From positions 62,001 through 126,000 of the forward strand of contig NW_027526666.1 of NCBI RefSeq assembly GCF_052857255.1: 64,000 nt of DNA. Reading direction: 5' to 3'. A program made the translations under genes and the position numbers. Positions 38,395 through 49,523 of this stretch are shown here, in pieces. Source of the DNA: Amblyomma americanum (Eukaryota > Arthropoda > Arachnida > Ixodida > Ixodidae). Below the pieces are notes generated by a model. That model was not told the origin of the DNA. It did not search any database and worked only from the letters and a program-made list of their open reading frames with translations. The first letter of the stretch is position 1, and each line of letters begins with the position of its first letter.

Positions 38395-38464
38395 TACAAG
38401 TCGTCGAAGAGTAGACGAGAGAAAGGTGGAAACTTTTTCTCTCAGAACTGCGCGAAAACTTGTA
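38395..38464. other. Concentric inverted repeats (dyad) of the satellite, shown in one monomer
   Basis: The inner arms GAGAGAAA (38417-38424) and TTTCTCTC (38436-38443) are perfect complements around an 11-nt loop. The outer arms TACAAGT (38395-38401) and ACTTGTA (38458-38464) are perfect complements with almost the same centre. Two more three-base pairings, TCG/CGA and AGT/ACT, fall in register between them, so 21 base pairs are possible over a 70-nt span. The outer left arm belongs to the end of the preceding monomer, so the structure straddles the monomer boundary chosen here. The pattern recurs across the array but is weakened in variants such as GAGAGAGAGCTG...TTTATCTC. No function is shown by the sequence. 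A hairpin in a transcript or a cruciform is possible. Confidence 0.7.
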
Positions 38465-38541
38465 TTCCGGCTCAAAACAACGGGATACATCGTTTTAGAT
38501 CGAAACTAGCAAGATTCACGAGCATCGATTTTACAAGTCGT
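38405..38541 (+). repeat. Representative G-type consensus monomer (137 bp)
   Basis: This copy matches my hand consensus at every base except position 25, where it carries the G-type base (GGTGGAAAC). It is the reference for monomer numbering, from CGAAGAGTAG (1-10) to AAGTCGT (131-137). It has one ClaI-type site ATCGAT at 120-125, one CCGG at 63-66 and one GCGC/CGCG overlap at 46-50. Eleven CpGs lie at monomer 1, 12, 47, 49, 64, 77, 87, 97, 115, 122 and 135. T-type monomers have T at position 25. A common variant changes base 114 from A to T and creates CTCGAG at 113-118. Confidence 0.93.
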
Positions 38542-38814
38542 CGAAAAATAGAGTAGAGAATGGTGTAAACATTTTCTCTCAGAACTGCGCGAAAACTTGT
38601 ACTCCGGCTCAAAACAACGGGATAAATCGTTTTAGATCGAAACTAGCAAGATTCTCGAGCATCCATTTTACAAGTCGTCGAAGAGTAGACGAGAGAAAGG
38701 TGGAAACTTTTTCTCTCAGAACTGCGCGAAAACTTGTATTCCGGCTCAAAACAACGGAATACATCGTTTTAGATCGAAACTAGCAAGATTCACGAGCATC
38801 GATTTTACAAGTCG

Positions 38815-39157
38815 TCGAAGAGTAGACAGAGAAAGGTGGAAAGTTTTTCTCTCAGAACTGCGCGAAAACTTGTATTCTGGATCAAAACAACGGGATACAT
38901 CGTTTTAGATCGAAACTAGCAAGATTCACGAGCCTCCATTTTACAAGTCGTCGAAGAGTAGACGAGAGAAAGGTGGCAACTTTTTCTCTCAGAACTGCGC
39001 GAAAACTTGTATTCCGGCTCAAAACAACGGGATACATCGTTTTAGATCGAAACTAGCAAGATTCACGAGCATCGACTTTACAAGTCGTCGAAGAATAGAG
39101 TAGAGAAAGGTGGAAACTTTTTCTCTCATAAATGCGCGAAAACTTGATTTCCGGCTC
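38815..39157. repeat. Copy of 37.03-37.29 kb followed by an AGAATAGAG monomer
   Basis: 38815 to about 39070 repeats 37034-37289 at offset 1781 bp, exactly 13 x 137, including GACAGAGAAAGG, the rare GGAAAGTTTTTC, ATTCTGGATCAAAAC and GAGCCTCCATTTT. The dimer zone is thus bracketed by the same two monomers. It then passes to CATCGACTTT and CATAAATGCGCG, as near 27.15 kb. Confidence 0.83.
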
Positions 39158-40526
39158 AAAACAACGGGATACATCGTTTTAGATCGAAACTAGCAAGATT
39201 CACGAGCATCCATTTTACAAGTCGTCGAAGAGTAGACGAGAGAAAGGTGGAAACTTTTTATCTCAGAACTGCACGAAAACTTGTGTTCCGGCTCAAAACA
39301 ACGGGATACATCGTTTTGGATCGAAACTAGCAAGATTCACGAGCATCGATTTTACAAGTCGTCGAAGGGTAGACGAGAGAGAGCTGAAAACTTTTTATCT
39401 CAGAACTGCGCGAAAACTTTTAATCCGGCTCAAAACAACGGGATACATCGTTTTAGATCGAAACTAGCAAGATTCACGTGCATCGATTTTACAAGTCGTC
39501 GAAGAGTAGACGAGAGAGAGCTGAAAACTTTTTATCTCAGAACTGCGCGAAAACTTGTATTCCGGCTCAAAACAACGGCATACATCGTTTTAGAACGAAA
39601 CTAGCAAGATTCACGTGCATCGATTTTACAAGTCGCGAAGAGTAGACGAGAGAGAGCTGAAAACTTTTTATCTCAGAACTGCGCGAAAACTTGTATTCCG
39701 GCTCAAAACAACGGGATACATCGTTTTAGAACGAAACTAGCAAGATTCTCGAGCATCGATTTTACAAGTCGTCGAAGAGTAGACGAGAGAAAGGTGGAAA
39801 CTTTTTCTCTCAGAACTGCGCGAAAACTTGTATTCCGGCTCAAAACAACGGGATACATCGTTTTAGAACGAAACTAGCAAGATTCTCGAGCATCGATTTT
39901 ACAAGTCGTCGAAGAGTAGACGAGAGAAAGGTGGAAACTTTTTCTCTCAGAACTGCGCGAAAACTTGTATTCCGGCTCAAAACAACGAGATACATCGTTT
40001 TAGATCGAAACTAGCAAGATTCACGAGCATCGATTTTACAAGTCGTCGAAGTGCAGACGAGAGAAAGGTGGAAACTTTTTCTCTCAGAACTGCGCGAAAA
40101 CTTGTATTCCGGCTCAAAACAACGGGATACATCGTTTTCGATCGAAACTAGCAAGATTCACGAGCATCGATTTTACAAGTCGTCGAAGAGTAGACAAGAG
40201 AAAGGTGGAAACTTTTTCTCTCAGAACTGCGCGAAAACTTGTATTCCGGCTCAAAACAACGGGATACATCGTTTTAGATCCAAACTAGCAAGATTCACGA
40301 GCATCGATTTTACAAGTCGTCGAAGAGTAGACGAGAGAGAGCTGAAAACTTTTTATCTCAGTACTGCGCGAAAACTTTTAATCCGGCTCAAAACAACGGG
40401 ATATATTGTTTTAGATCGAAACTAGCAAGATTCGCGAGCATCGATTTTGCAAGTCGTCGAAGAATAGACGAGAGAAAGGTGGAAACTTTTTCTCTCAGAA
40501 CTGCGCGAAAACTTGTATTCCGGCTG
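39158..40526. repeat. 1369-bp HOR (10 monomers), complete copy
   Basis: The unit opens with GAGCATCCATTTT, ACTGCACGAAAAC, TTGTGTTCCGG, TTTTGGATCG and GAAGGGTAGACG. From about 39.6 kb it reproduces the end of the 4.1-kb HOR (GTGCAGACG at 40051, TTTTCGATCG at 40135), matching 34.4-35.3 kb at offset 5210. One difference from that copy is GACAAGAG near 40195. Confidence 0.87.
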
Positions 40527-40849
40527 AAAACAACGGGATACATCGTTTTAGATCGAAACTAGCAAGATTCACGAGCATCCATTTTACAAGTCGTCGAAGA
40601 GTAGACGAGAGAAAGGTGGAAACTTTTTATCTCAGAACTGCACGAAAACTTGTGTTCCGGCTCAAAACAACGGGATACATCGTTTTGGATCGAAACTAGC
40701 AAGATTCACGAGCATCGATTTTACAAGTCGTCGAAGGGTAGACGAGAGAGAGCTGAAAACTTTTTATCTCAGAACTGCGCGAAAACCTTTAATCCGGCTC
40801 AAAACAACGGGATACATCGTTTTAGATCGAAACTAGCAAGATTCACGTG
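40527..40849. repeat. 1369-bp HOR, truncated second copy
   Basis: It matches 39158-39480 at offset 1369 bp, then breaks at 40850 (CACGTGAATCG against CACGTGCATCG). Beyond that point the array switches to T-type. The only other difference seen is AAAACCTTTAATCC near 40783 against AAAACTTTTAATCC. Confidence 0.88.
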
Positions 40850-41870
40850 AATCGATTTTACAAGTCGTCGAAGAGTAGACGAGAAAAAGGTGTAAATTTT
40901 TCTCTCAGAACTGCGCGAAAACATGTATTCCGGCTCAAAACAACGGATACATCGTTTTAGATCGAAACTAGCAAGATTCACAAGCATCGATTTTACAAGT
41001 CGTCGAAGAGAACGAGAGAAAGGTGTAAACTTTTTCTCTCAGAACTGCGCGAAAACTTGTATTCCGGCTCAAAACAACGGGATACATTGTTTTAGATCAA
41101 AACAAGCAAAATTCACGAGCATCGATTTTACAAGTCGTCGAAGAGTAGACGAGAGAAAGGTGTAAACTTTTTTCTCTAAAAACTGCGCGAAAACTTGTAT
41201 TCCGGCTCAAAACAACGGGATACATCGTTTTAGACCGAAACTAGCAAGATTCACGAGCATCAATTTTACAAGTCGTCGAAGTGTAGACGAGAGAAAGGTG
41301 TAAAATTTTCTCTCAGAACTGCGCGAAAACTTGTATTCCGGCTCAAAACAACGGGATACATCGTTTTAGATCGAAAATAGCAAGATTCAGGAGCATCGAT
41401 TTTACAAGTCGTCGAAGAGTAGACGAGAAAAAGGTGTAAATTTTTCTCTCAGAACTGCGTGAAAACCTGTATTCCGGCTCAAAACAACGGATACATCGTT
41501 TTAGATCGAAACTAGCAAGATTCAGGAGCATCGATTTTACAAGTCGTCGAAGAGTAGACGAGAAAAAGGTGTAAATTTTTCTCTCAGAACTGCGCGAAAA
41601 CATGTATTCCGGCTCAAAACAACGGATACAACGTTTTAGATCGAAACTAGCAAGATTCAGGAGCATCGAGTTTACAAGTCGTCGAAGAGTAGACGAGAAA
41701 AAGGTGTAAATTTTTCTCTCAGAACTGCGCGAAAACATGTATTCCGGCTCAAAACAACGGATACATCGTTTTAGATCGAAACTAGCAAGATTCACAAGCA
41801 TCGATTTTACAAGTCGTCGAAGAGAACGAGAGAAAGGTGTAAACTTTTTCTCTCAGAACTGCGCGCAAAC
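40850..41870. repeat. Return to T-type: copy of the 10.5-11.5 kb region
   Basis: The sequence matches 10.5-11.5 kb at offset 30351 bp, in the same monomer order, including the three successive 135-bp monomers (41.39-41.80 kb) with GTAAATTTTTCTC and AACGGATAC. It then differs from 11.5 kb by GCGCGCAAAC (41861) in place of GCGCGAAAAC, a variant typical of the 2.5-5.8 kb region. Confidence 0.85.
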
Positions 41871-44194
41871 TTGTATTCCGGCTCAAAACAACGGGATACA
41901 TTGTTTTAGATTAAAACAAGCAAAATTCACGAGCATCGATTTTACAAGTCGTCGAAGAGTAGACGAGAGAAAGGTGTAAACTTTTTTCTCTAAAAACTGC
42001 GCGAAAACTTGTATTCCGGCTCAAAACAACGGGGTACATCGTTTTAGACCGAAACTAGCAAGATTCACGAGCATCGATTTTACAAGTCGTCGAAGTGTAG
42101 ACGAGAGAAAGGTGTAAAATTTTCTCTCAGAACTGCGCGGAAACTTGTATTCCGGCTCAAAACAACGGGATACATCGTTTTAGATCGAAACTAGCAAGAT
42201 TCACAAGCATTGATGTTACAAGTCGTCGAAGAGTAAACGAGAGAAAGGTGTAAAATTTTCCCTCAGAACTGCGCGAAAACTTGTATTCCGGCTCAAAACA
42301 ACGGGATACATTGTTTTAGATCGAAACTAGCAAGATTCACGAGCATCGATTTTACAAGTTGTCGAAGAGTAGACGAAAGAAAGGTGTAAACTTTTTCTCT
42401 CAGAACTGCGCGAAAACTTGTGTTCCGGCTCAAAACGACGGGATACATCGTTTTAGATCGAAACTAGCAAGATTCACGAGCATCGATTTTACAAGTTGTC
42501 GAAGAGTAGACGAAAGAAAGGTGTAAACTTTTTCTTTCAGAACTGCGCGAAAACTAGTATTCCGGCTCAAAACAACGGGATACATCGTTTTAGACCGAAA
42601 CTAGCAAGATTCACAAGCATCGATTTTACAAGTCGTCGAAGAGGAGAAGAGAGAAAGGTGTAAACTTTTTCTCTCAGAACTGCACGAAAACTTGTATTCC
42701 GGCTCAAAACAACGGGATACATCGTTTTAGACCGAAACTAGCAAGATTCACAAGCATCGATTTTACAAGTCGTCGAAGAGTAGAAGAGAGAAAGGTGTAA
42801 ACTTTTTCTCTCAGAACTGCACGAAAACTTGTATTCCGGCTCAAAACAACAGGATACATCGTTTTAGATCGAAACTAGCAAGATTCAGGAGCATCGATTT
42901 TACAAGTCGTCGAAGAGTAGACGAGAAAAAGGTGTAAATTTTTCTCTCAGAACTGCGCGAAAACATGTATTCCGGCTCTAAACAACGGATACATCGTTTT
43001 AGATCGAAACTAGCAAGATTCACAAGCATCGATTTTACAAGTCGTCGAAGAGAACGAGAGAAAGGTGTAAACTTTTTCTCTCAGAACTGCGCGCAAACTT
43101 GTATTCCGGCTCAAAACAACGGGATACATTGTTTTAGATCAAAACAAGCAAAATTCACGAGCATCGATTTTACAAGTCGTCGAAGAGTAGACGAGAGAAA
43201 GGTGTAAACTTTTTTCTCTAAAAACTGCGCGAAAACTTGTATTCCGGCTCAAAACAACGGGGTACATCGTTTTAGACCGAAACTAGCAAGATTCACGAGC
43301 ACCGATTTTACAAGTCGTCGAAGTGTAGACGAGAGAAAGGTGTAAAATTTTCTCTCAGAACTGCGCGAAAACTTGTATTCCGGCTCAAAACAACGGGATA
43401 CATCGTTTTAGATCGAAACTAGCAAGATTCACAAGCATTGATTTTACAAGTCGTCGAAGAGTAGACGAGAGAAAGGTGTAAAATTTTCCCTCAGAACTGC
43501 GCGAAAACTTGTATTCCGGCTCAAAACAACGGGATACATTGTTTTAGATCGAAACTAGCAAGATTCACGAGCATCGATTTTACAAGTCGTCGAAGAGTAG
43601 ACGAGAGAAAGGTGTAAACTTTTTCTCTCAGAACTGCGCGAAAACTTGTGTTCCGGCTCAAAACGACGGGATACATCGTTTTAGATCGAAACTAGCAAGA
43701 TTCACGAGCATCGATTTTACAAGTTGTCGAAGAGTAGACGAAAGAAAGGTGTAAACTTTCTCTCTCAGATCTGCGCGAAAACTTGTTTTCCGGCTCAAAA
43801 CAACGGGATACATCGTTTTAGATCTAAAACTAGCAAGATTAACGAGCAACGATTTTACAAGTCGTCAAAGAGTAGACGAGAGAAAGGTGTAAACTTTTTC
43901 TCTCAGAACTGCGCGAAAACTAGTATTCCGGCTCAAAACAACGGGATACATCGTTTTAGACCGAAACTAGCAAGATTCACAAGCATCGATTTTACAAGTC
44001 GTCGAAGAGGAGAAGAGAGAAAGGTGTAAACTTTTTCTCTCAGAACTGCACGAAAACTTGTAATCCGGCTCAAAACAACGGGATACATCGTTTTAGACCG
44101 AAACCAGCAAGATTCACAAGCATCGATTTTACAAGTCGTCGAAGAGTAGACGAGAGAAAGGTTTAAACTTTTTCTCTCAGAACTGCGCGAAAAG
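41871..44194. repeat. 2324-bp HOR, copy a (17 monomers)
   Basis: It matches 44195-46518 at offset 2324 bp. It holds GGGGTACATCG, GCGCGGAAACTTG, GATGTTACAAG, AACGACGGG twice, GAAAACTAGTATTCC, GAAAACATG, AGATCTAAAAC and TTGTAATCCGG. The part around 43.6-44.1 kb also matches 6.3-6.8 kb at offset 37311. Private changes include CGGCTCTAAAC near 42974 and TTCTTTCAG near 42531. Confidence 0.87.
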
Positions 44195-46518
44195 TTGTAT
44201 TCCGGCTCAAAACAACGGGATACATTGTTTTAGATCAAAACAAGCAAAATTCACGAGCATCGATTTTACAAGTCGTCGAAGAGTAGACGAGAGAAAGGTG
44301 TAAACTTTTTTCTCTAAAAACTGCGCGAAAACTTGTATTCCGGCTCAAAACAACGGGGCACATCGTTTTAGACCGAAACTAGCAAGATTCACGAGCATCG
44401 ATTTTACAAGTCGTCGAAGTGTAGACGAGAGAAAGGTGTAAAATTTTCTCTCAGAACTGCGCGGAAACTTGTATTCCGGCTCAAAACAACGGGATACATC
44501 GTTTTAGATCGAAACTAGCAAGATTCACAAGCATTGATGTTACAAGTCGTCGAAGAGTAGACGAGAGAAAGGTGTAAATTTTTCCCTCAGAACTGCGCGA
44601 AAACTTGTATTCCGGCTCAAAACAACGGGATACATTGTTTTAGATCGAAACTAGCAAGATTCACGAGCATCGATTTTACAAGTTGTCGAAGAGTAGACGA
44701 AAGAAAGGTGTAAACTTTTTCTCTCAGAACTGCGCGAAAACTTGTGTTCCGGCTCAAAACGACGGGATACATCGTTTTAGATCGAAACTAGCAAGATTCA
44801 CGAGCATCGATTTTACAAGTTGTCGAAGAGTAGACGAAAGAAAGGTGTAAACTTTTTCTCTCAGAACTGCGCGAAAACTAGTATTCCGGCTCAAAACAAC
44901 GGGATACATCGTTTTAGACCGAAACTAGCAAGATTCACAAGCATCGATTTTACAAGTCGTCGAAGAGGAGAAGAGAGAAAGGTGTAAACTTTTTCTCTCA
45001 GAACTGCACGAAAACTTGTATTCCGGCTCAAAACAACGGGATACATCGTTTTAGACCGAAACTAGCAAGATTCACAAGCATCGATTTTACAAGTCGTCGA
45101 AGAGTAGAAGAGAGAAAGGTGTAAACTTTTTCTCTCAGAACTGCACGAAAACTTGTATTCCGGCTCAAAACAACAGGATACATCGTTTTAGATCGAAACT
45201 AGCAAGATTCAGGAGCATCGATTTTACAAGTCGTCGAAGAGTAGACGAGAAAAAGGTGTAAATTTTTCTCTCAGAACTGCGCGAAAACATGTATTCCGGC
45301 TCAAAACAACGGATACATCGTTTTAGATCGAAACTAGCAAGATTCACAAGCATCGATTTTACAAGTCGTCGAAGAGAACGAGAGAAAGGTGTAAACTTTT
45401 TCTCTCAGAACTGCGCGCAAACTTGTATTCCGGCTCAAAGCAACGGGATACATTGTTTTAGATCAAAACAAGCAAAATTCACGAGCATCGATTTTACAAG
45501 TCGTCGAAGAGTAGACGAGAGAAAGGTGTAAACTTTTTTCTCTAAAAACTGCGCGAAAACTTGTATTCCGGCACAAAAAAAAGGGGTACATCGTTTTAGA
45601 CCGAAACTAGCAAGATTCACGAGCACCGATTTTACAAGTCGTCGAAGTGTAGACGAGAGAAAGGTGTAAAATTTTCTCTCAGAACTGCGCGAAAACTTGT
45701 ATTCCGGCTCAAAACAACGGGATACATCGTTTTAGATCGAAACTAGCAAGATTCACAAGCATTGATTTTACAAGTCGTCGAAGAGTAGACGAGAGAAAGG
45801 TGTAAAATTTTCCCTCAGAACTGCGCGAAAACTTGTATTCCGGCTCAAAACAACGGGATACATTGTTTTAGATCGAAACTAGCAAGATTCACGAGCATCG
45901 ATTTTACAAGTCGTCGAAGAGTAGACGAGAGAAAGGTGTAAACTTTTTCTCTCAGAACTGCGCGAAAACTTGTGTTCCGGCTCAAAACGACGGGATACAT
46001 CGTTTTAGATCGAAACTAGCAAGATTCACGAGCATCGATTTTACAAGTTGTCGAAGAGTAGACGAAAGAAAGGTGTAAACTTTCTCTCTCAGATCTGCGC
46101 GAAAACTTGTTTTCCGGCTCAAAACAACGGGATACATCGTTTTAGATCTAAAACTAGCAAGATTAACGAGCAACGATTTTACAAGTCGTCAAAGAGTAGA
46201 CGAGAGAAAGGTGTAAACTTTTTCTCTCAGAACTGCGCGAAAACTAGTATTCCGGCTCAAAACAACGGGATACATCGTTTTAGACCGAAACTAGCAAGAT
46301 TCACAAGCATCGATTTTACAAGTCGTCGAAGAGGAGAAGAGAGAAAGGTGTAAACTTTTTCTCTCAGAACTGCACGAAAACTTGTCATCCGGCTCAAAAC
46401 AACGGGATACATCGTTTTAGACCGAAACCAGCAAGATTCACAAGCATCGATTTTACAAGTCGTCGAAGAGTAGACGAGAGAAAGGTTTAAACTTTTTCTC
46501 TCAGAACTGCGCGAAAAC
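44195..46518. repeat. 2324-bp HOR, copy b (17 monomers)
   Basis: This is the tandem copy of the preceding unit. Private changes are GGGGCACATCG near 44352, CAAAGCAACGGG near 45436 and an unusual run of nine A bases at 45574-45582. It ends where GCGAAAAC is followed by ATGTATTCC (46519) rather than TTGTATTCC, the start of another series. Confidence 0.87.
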
Positions 46519-49500
46519 ATGTATTCCGGCTCAAAACAACGGATACATCGTTTTAGATCGAAACTAACAAGATTCACAAGCATTGATTTTACAAGTCGTC
46601 GAAGAGAACGAGAGAAAGGTGTAAACTTTTTCTCTCAGAACTGCGCGAAAACTTGTATTCCGGCTCAAAACAAAGGGATACATTGTTTTAGATCAAAAAA
46701 AGCAAAATTCAAGAGCATCGATTTTACAAGTCGTCGAAGAGTAGACGAGAGAAAGGCGTAAACTTTTTTCTCTAAAAACTTCGCGAAAACTTGTATTCCG
46801 GCTCAAAACAACGGGATACATCGTTTTAGACCGAAACTAGCAAGATTCACGAGCATCGATTTTACAAGTCGTCGAAGAGAATGAGAGAAAGGTGTAAACT
46901 TTTTCTCTAAGAACTGCGCGAAAACTTCTATTCCTGCTCAACACAACGGGATACATCGTTTTAGATCGAAACAAACAAAATTCACGAGCATCGATTTTAC
47001 AAGTCGTCGAAGAGTAGACGAGAGAAAGGTGTAAACCATTACTCTCAGAACTGCGCGAAAACTTGTATTCCGGCTCAAAACAACGGGATACAACGTTTTA
47101 GATCGAAACTAGCAAGATTCACGGGCATCAATTTTACAAGTCGTCGAAGAGTAGACGAGAGAAAGGTGCAAAATTTTCTCTAAGAACTGCGCGAAAACTT
47201 GTATTCCTGCTCAACACAACGGGATACATCGTTTTAGATCGAAACAAGCAAAATTCACGAGCATCGATTTTACAAGTCGTCGAAGAGTGGACGAGAGAAA
47301 GGTGTAAACTTTTTCTCTCAGAACTGCGCGAAAACTTGTATTCCGGCTCAAAACAACGGCATACATCGTTTTAGATTGAAACTAGCAAGATTAACGAGCA
47401 TCGATATTACAAGTCGTCGAAGAGTAGACGAGAGAAAGGTGTAAACTTTTTCTCTCAGATCGGTGCGAAAACTTGTTTTCCGGCTCAAAACAACAGAATA
47501 CATTGTTTTAGATCGAAACTAGCAAAATTCACGAGCATCGATTTTACAAGTCGTCGAAGAGTAGTCGAGAGAAAGGTGTAAACTTTTTCTCTCAGAACTG
47601 CGCGACAACTTGTATTCCGGCTCAAAACAACGGGATACATCGTTTTAGACCGAAACCAGCAAGATTCACAAGCATTGATTTTACAAGTCGTCGAAGAGTA
47701 GACGAGAGAAAGGTTTAAACTTTTTTTCTCAGAACTGCGCGAAAACTTGTATTCCGGCTCAAAACAACGGGGTACATCGTTTTAGACCGAAACTAGCAAG
47801 ATTCACGAGCATCGATTTTACAAGTCGTCGAAGTGTAGACGAGAGAAAGGTGTAAACTTTTCTCTCAGAACTGCGCGAAAACTTGTATTCCGGCTCAAAA
47901 CAACGGGATACATCGTTTTAGATCGAAACTAGCAAGATTCACAAGCATTGATTTTACAAGTCGTCGAAGAGTAGACGAGAGAAAGGTGTAAAATTTTCCC
48001 TCAGAACTGCGCGAAAACTTGTATTCCGGCTCAAAACAAGGGGATACATTGTTTTAGATCGAAACTAGCAAGATTCACGAGCATCGATTTTACAAGTCGT
48101 CGAAGAGTAGACGAGAGAAAGGTGTAAACTTTTTCTCTCAGAACTGCGCGAAAACTTGTGTTCCGGCTCAAAACGACGGGATACATCGTTTTAGATCGAA
48201 ACTAGCAAGATTCACGAGCATCATGTTTACAAGTCGTCGAAGAGTAGACGAAAGAAAGGTGTACACTTTCTCTCTCAGATCTGCGCGAAAACTTGTTTTC
48301 CGGCTCAAAACAACGGGATACATCGTTTTAGATCTAAAACTAGCAAGATTAACGAGCAACGATTTTACAAGTCGTCAAAGAGTAGACGAGAGAAAGGTGT
48401 AAACTTTTTCTCTCAGAACTGCGCGAAAACTTGTATTCCGGCTCAAAACAACGGGATACATCGTTTTAGACCGAAACTAGCAAGATTCACAAGCATCGAT
48501 TTTACAAGTCGTCGAAGAGGAGAAGAGAGAAAGGTGTAAACTTTTTCTCTCAGAACTGCACGAAAACTTGTAATCCGGCTCAAAACAACGGGATACATCG
48601 TTTTAGACCGAAACCAGCAAGATTCACAAGCATCGATTTTACAAGTCGTCGAAGAGTAGACGAGAGAAAGGTTTAAACTTTTTCTCTCAGAACTGCGCGA
48701 AAACTTGTATTCCGGCTCAAAACAACGGGATACAACGTTTTAGATCGAAACTAGCAAGATTCAGGAGCATCGATTTTACAAGTCGTCGAAGAGAACGAGA
48801 GAAAGGTGTAAACTTTTTCTCTCAGAACTGCGCGAAAACTTGTATTCCGGCTCAAAACAACGGGATACATTGTTTTAGATCAAAACAAGCAAAATTCACG
48901 AGCATCGATTTTACAAGTCTTTGAAGAGTAGACGAGAGAAAGGTGTAAAATTTTCTCTCAGAACTGCGCGAAAACTTGTATTCCGGCTCAAAACAACGGG
49001 ATACATCGTTTTAAATCGAAACTAGCAAGATTCACGAGCATCGATTTTACAAGTCGTCGAAGAGTAGACGAGAGAAAGGTGTAAACTTTTTCTCTCAGAA
49101 CTGCGCGAAAACTTGTATTCCGGCTCAAAACAACGGGATACATCGTTTTAGACCGAAACTAGTAAGATTCACAAGCATCGATTTTACAAGTCGTCGAAGA
49201 GGAGAAGAGAGAAAGGTGTAAACTTTTTCTCTCAGAACTGCACGAAAACTTGTAATCCGGCTCAAAACAACGGGATACATCGTTTTAGACCGAAACCAGC
49301 AAGATTCACAAGCATCGATTTTACAAGTCGTCGAAGAGTAGACGAGAGAAAGGTTTAAACTTTTTTCTCTCAGAACTGCGCGAAAACTTGTATTCCGGCT
49401 CAAAACAACGGGATACAACGTTTTAGATCGAAACTAGCAAGATTCAGGAGCATCGATTTTACAAGTCGTTGAAGAGTAGACGAGAAAAAGGTGTAAATTT

Positions 49501-49523
49501 TTCTCTCAGAACTGCGCGAAAAC
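46519..49523. repeat. 3005-bp HOR, first unit of the ACTAACAAG-anchored series (22 monomers)
   Basis: The series is anchored by a GAAAACATG monomer with GAAACTAACAAG, at 46565, 49570, 53110 and 56928, and also at 12658, about 15648 and 19198. This unit keeps the order of the 9.5-10.4 kb region at first (TTCTATTCCTGCTC, CCATTACTC, CACGGGCATC, GTGGACGAG, CAGATCGGTGCG, GACAACTTG). It then inserts about 1.7 kb resembling 6.0-7.5 kb (offset 41958 at 48.7-49.5 kb). Confidence 0.84.

Larger units (their letters stand above)
37307..38814. repeat. 274-bp dimer HOR, five copies plus one single monomer
   Basis: TCGAAAAATAGAG starts at 37307, 37581, 37855, 38267 and 38541. Spacing is 274 bp except for one gap of 412 bp, where a six-T GAAGTGTAG monomer (38129-38266) is inserted. 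Each dimer is an AAAATAGAGTAGAGAATGG monomer, usually with ACATTTTCTC, TTGTACTCCGG, GGGATAAATCG and CTCGAGCATCCATTTT, followed by a near-consensus G-type monomer. The copy at 38267 lacks the ACATTTT, TACTCC and TAAATCG variants. Confidence 0.9.

Noticed and set aside
38417..38443. GAGAGAAA/TTTCTCTC hairpin as a bacterial-type terminator
   Set aside because: The stem is A/T-rich, the T-tract is inside the stem and loop instead of after it, and it repeats in every monomer with no genes nearby.
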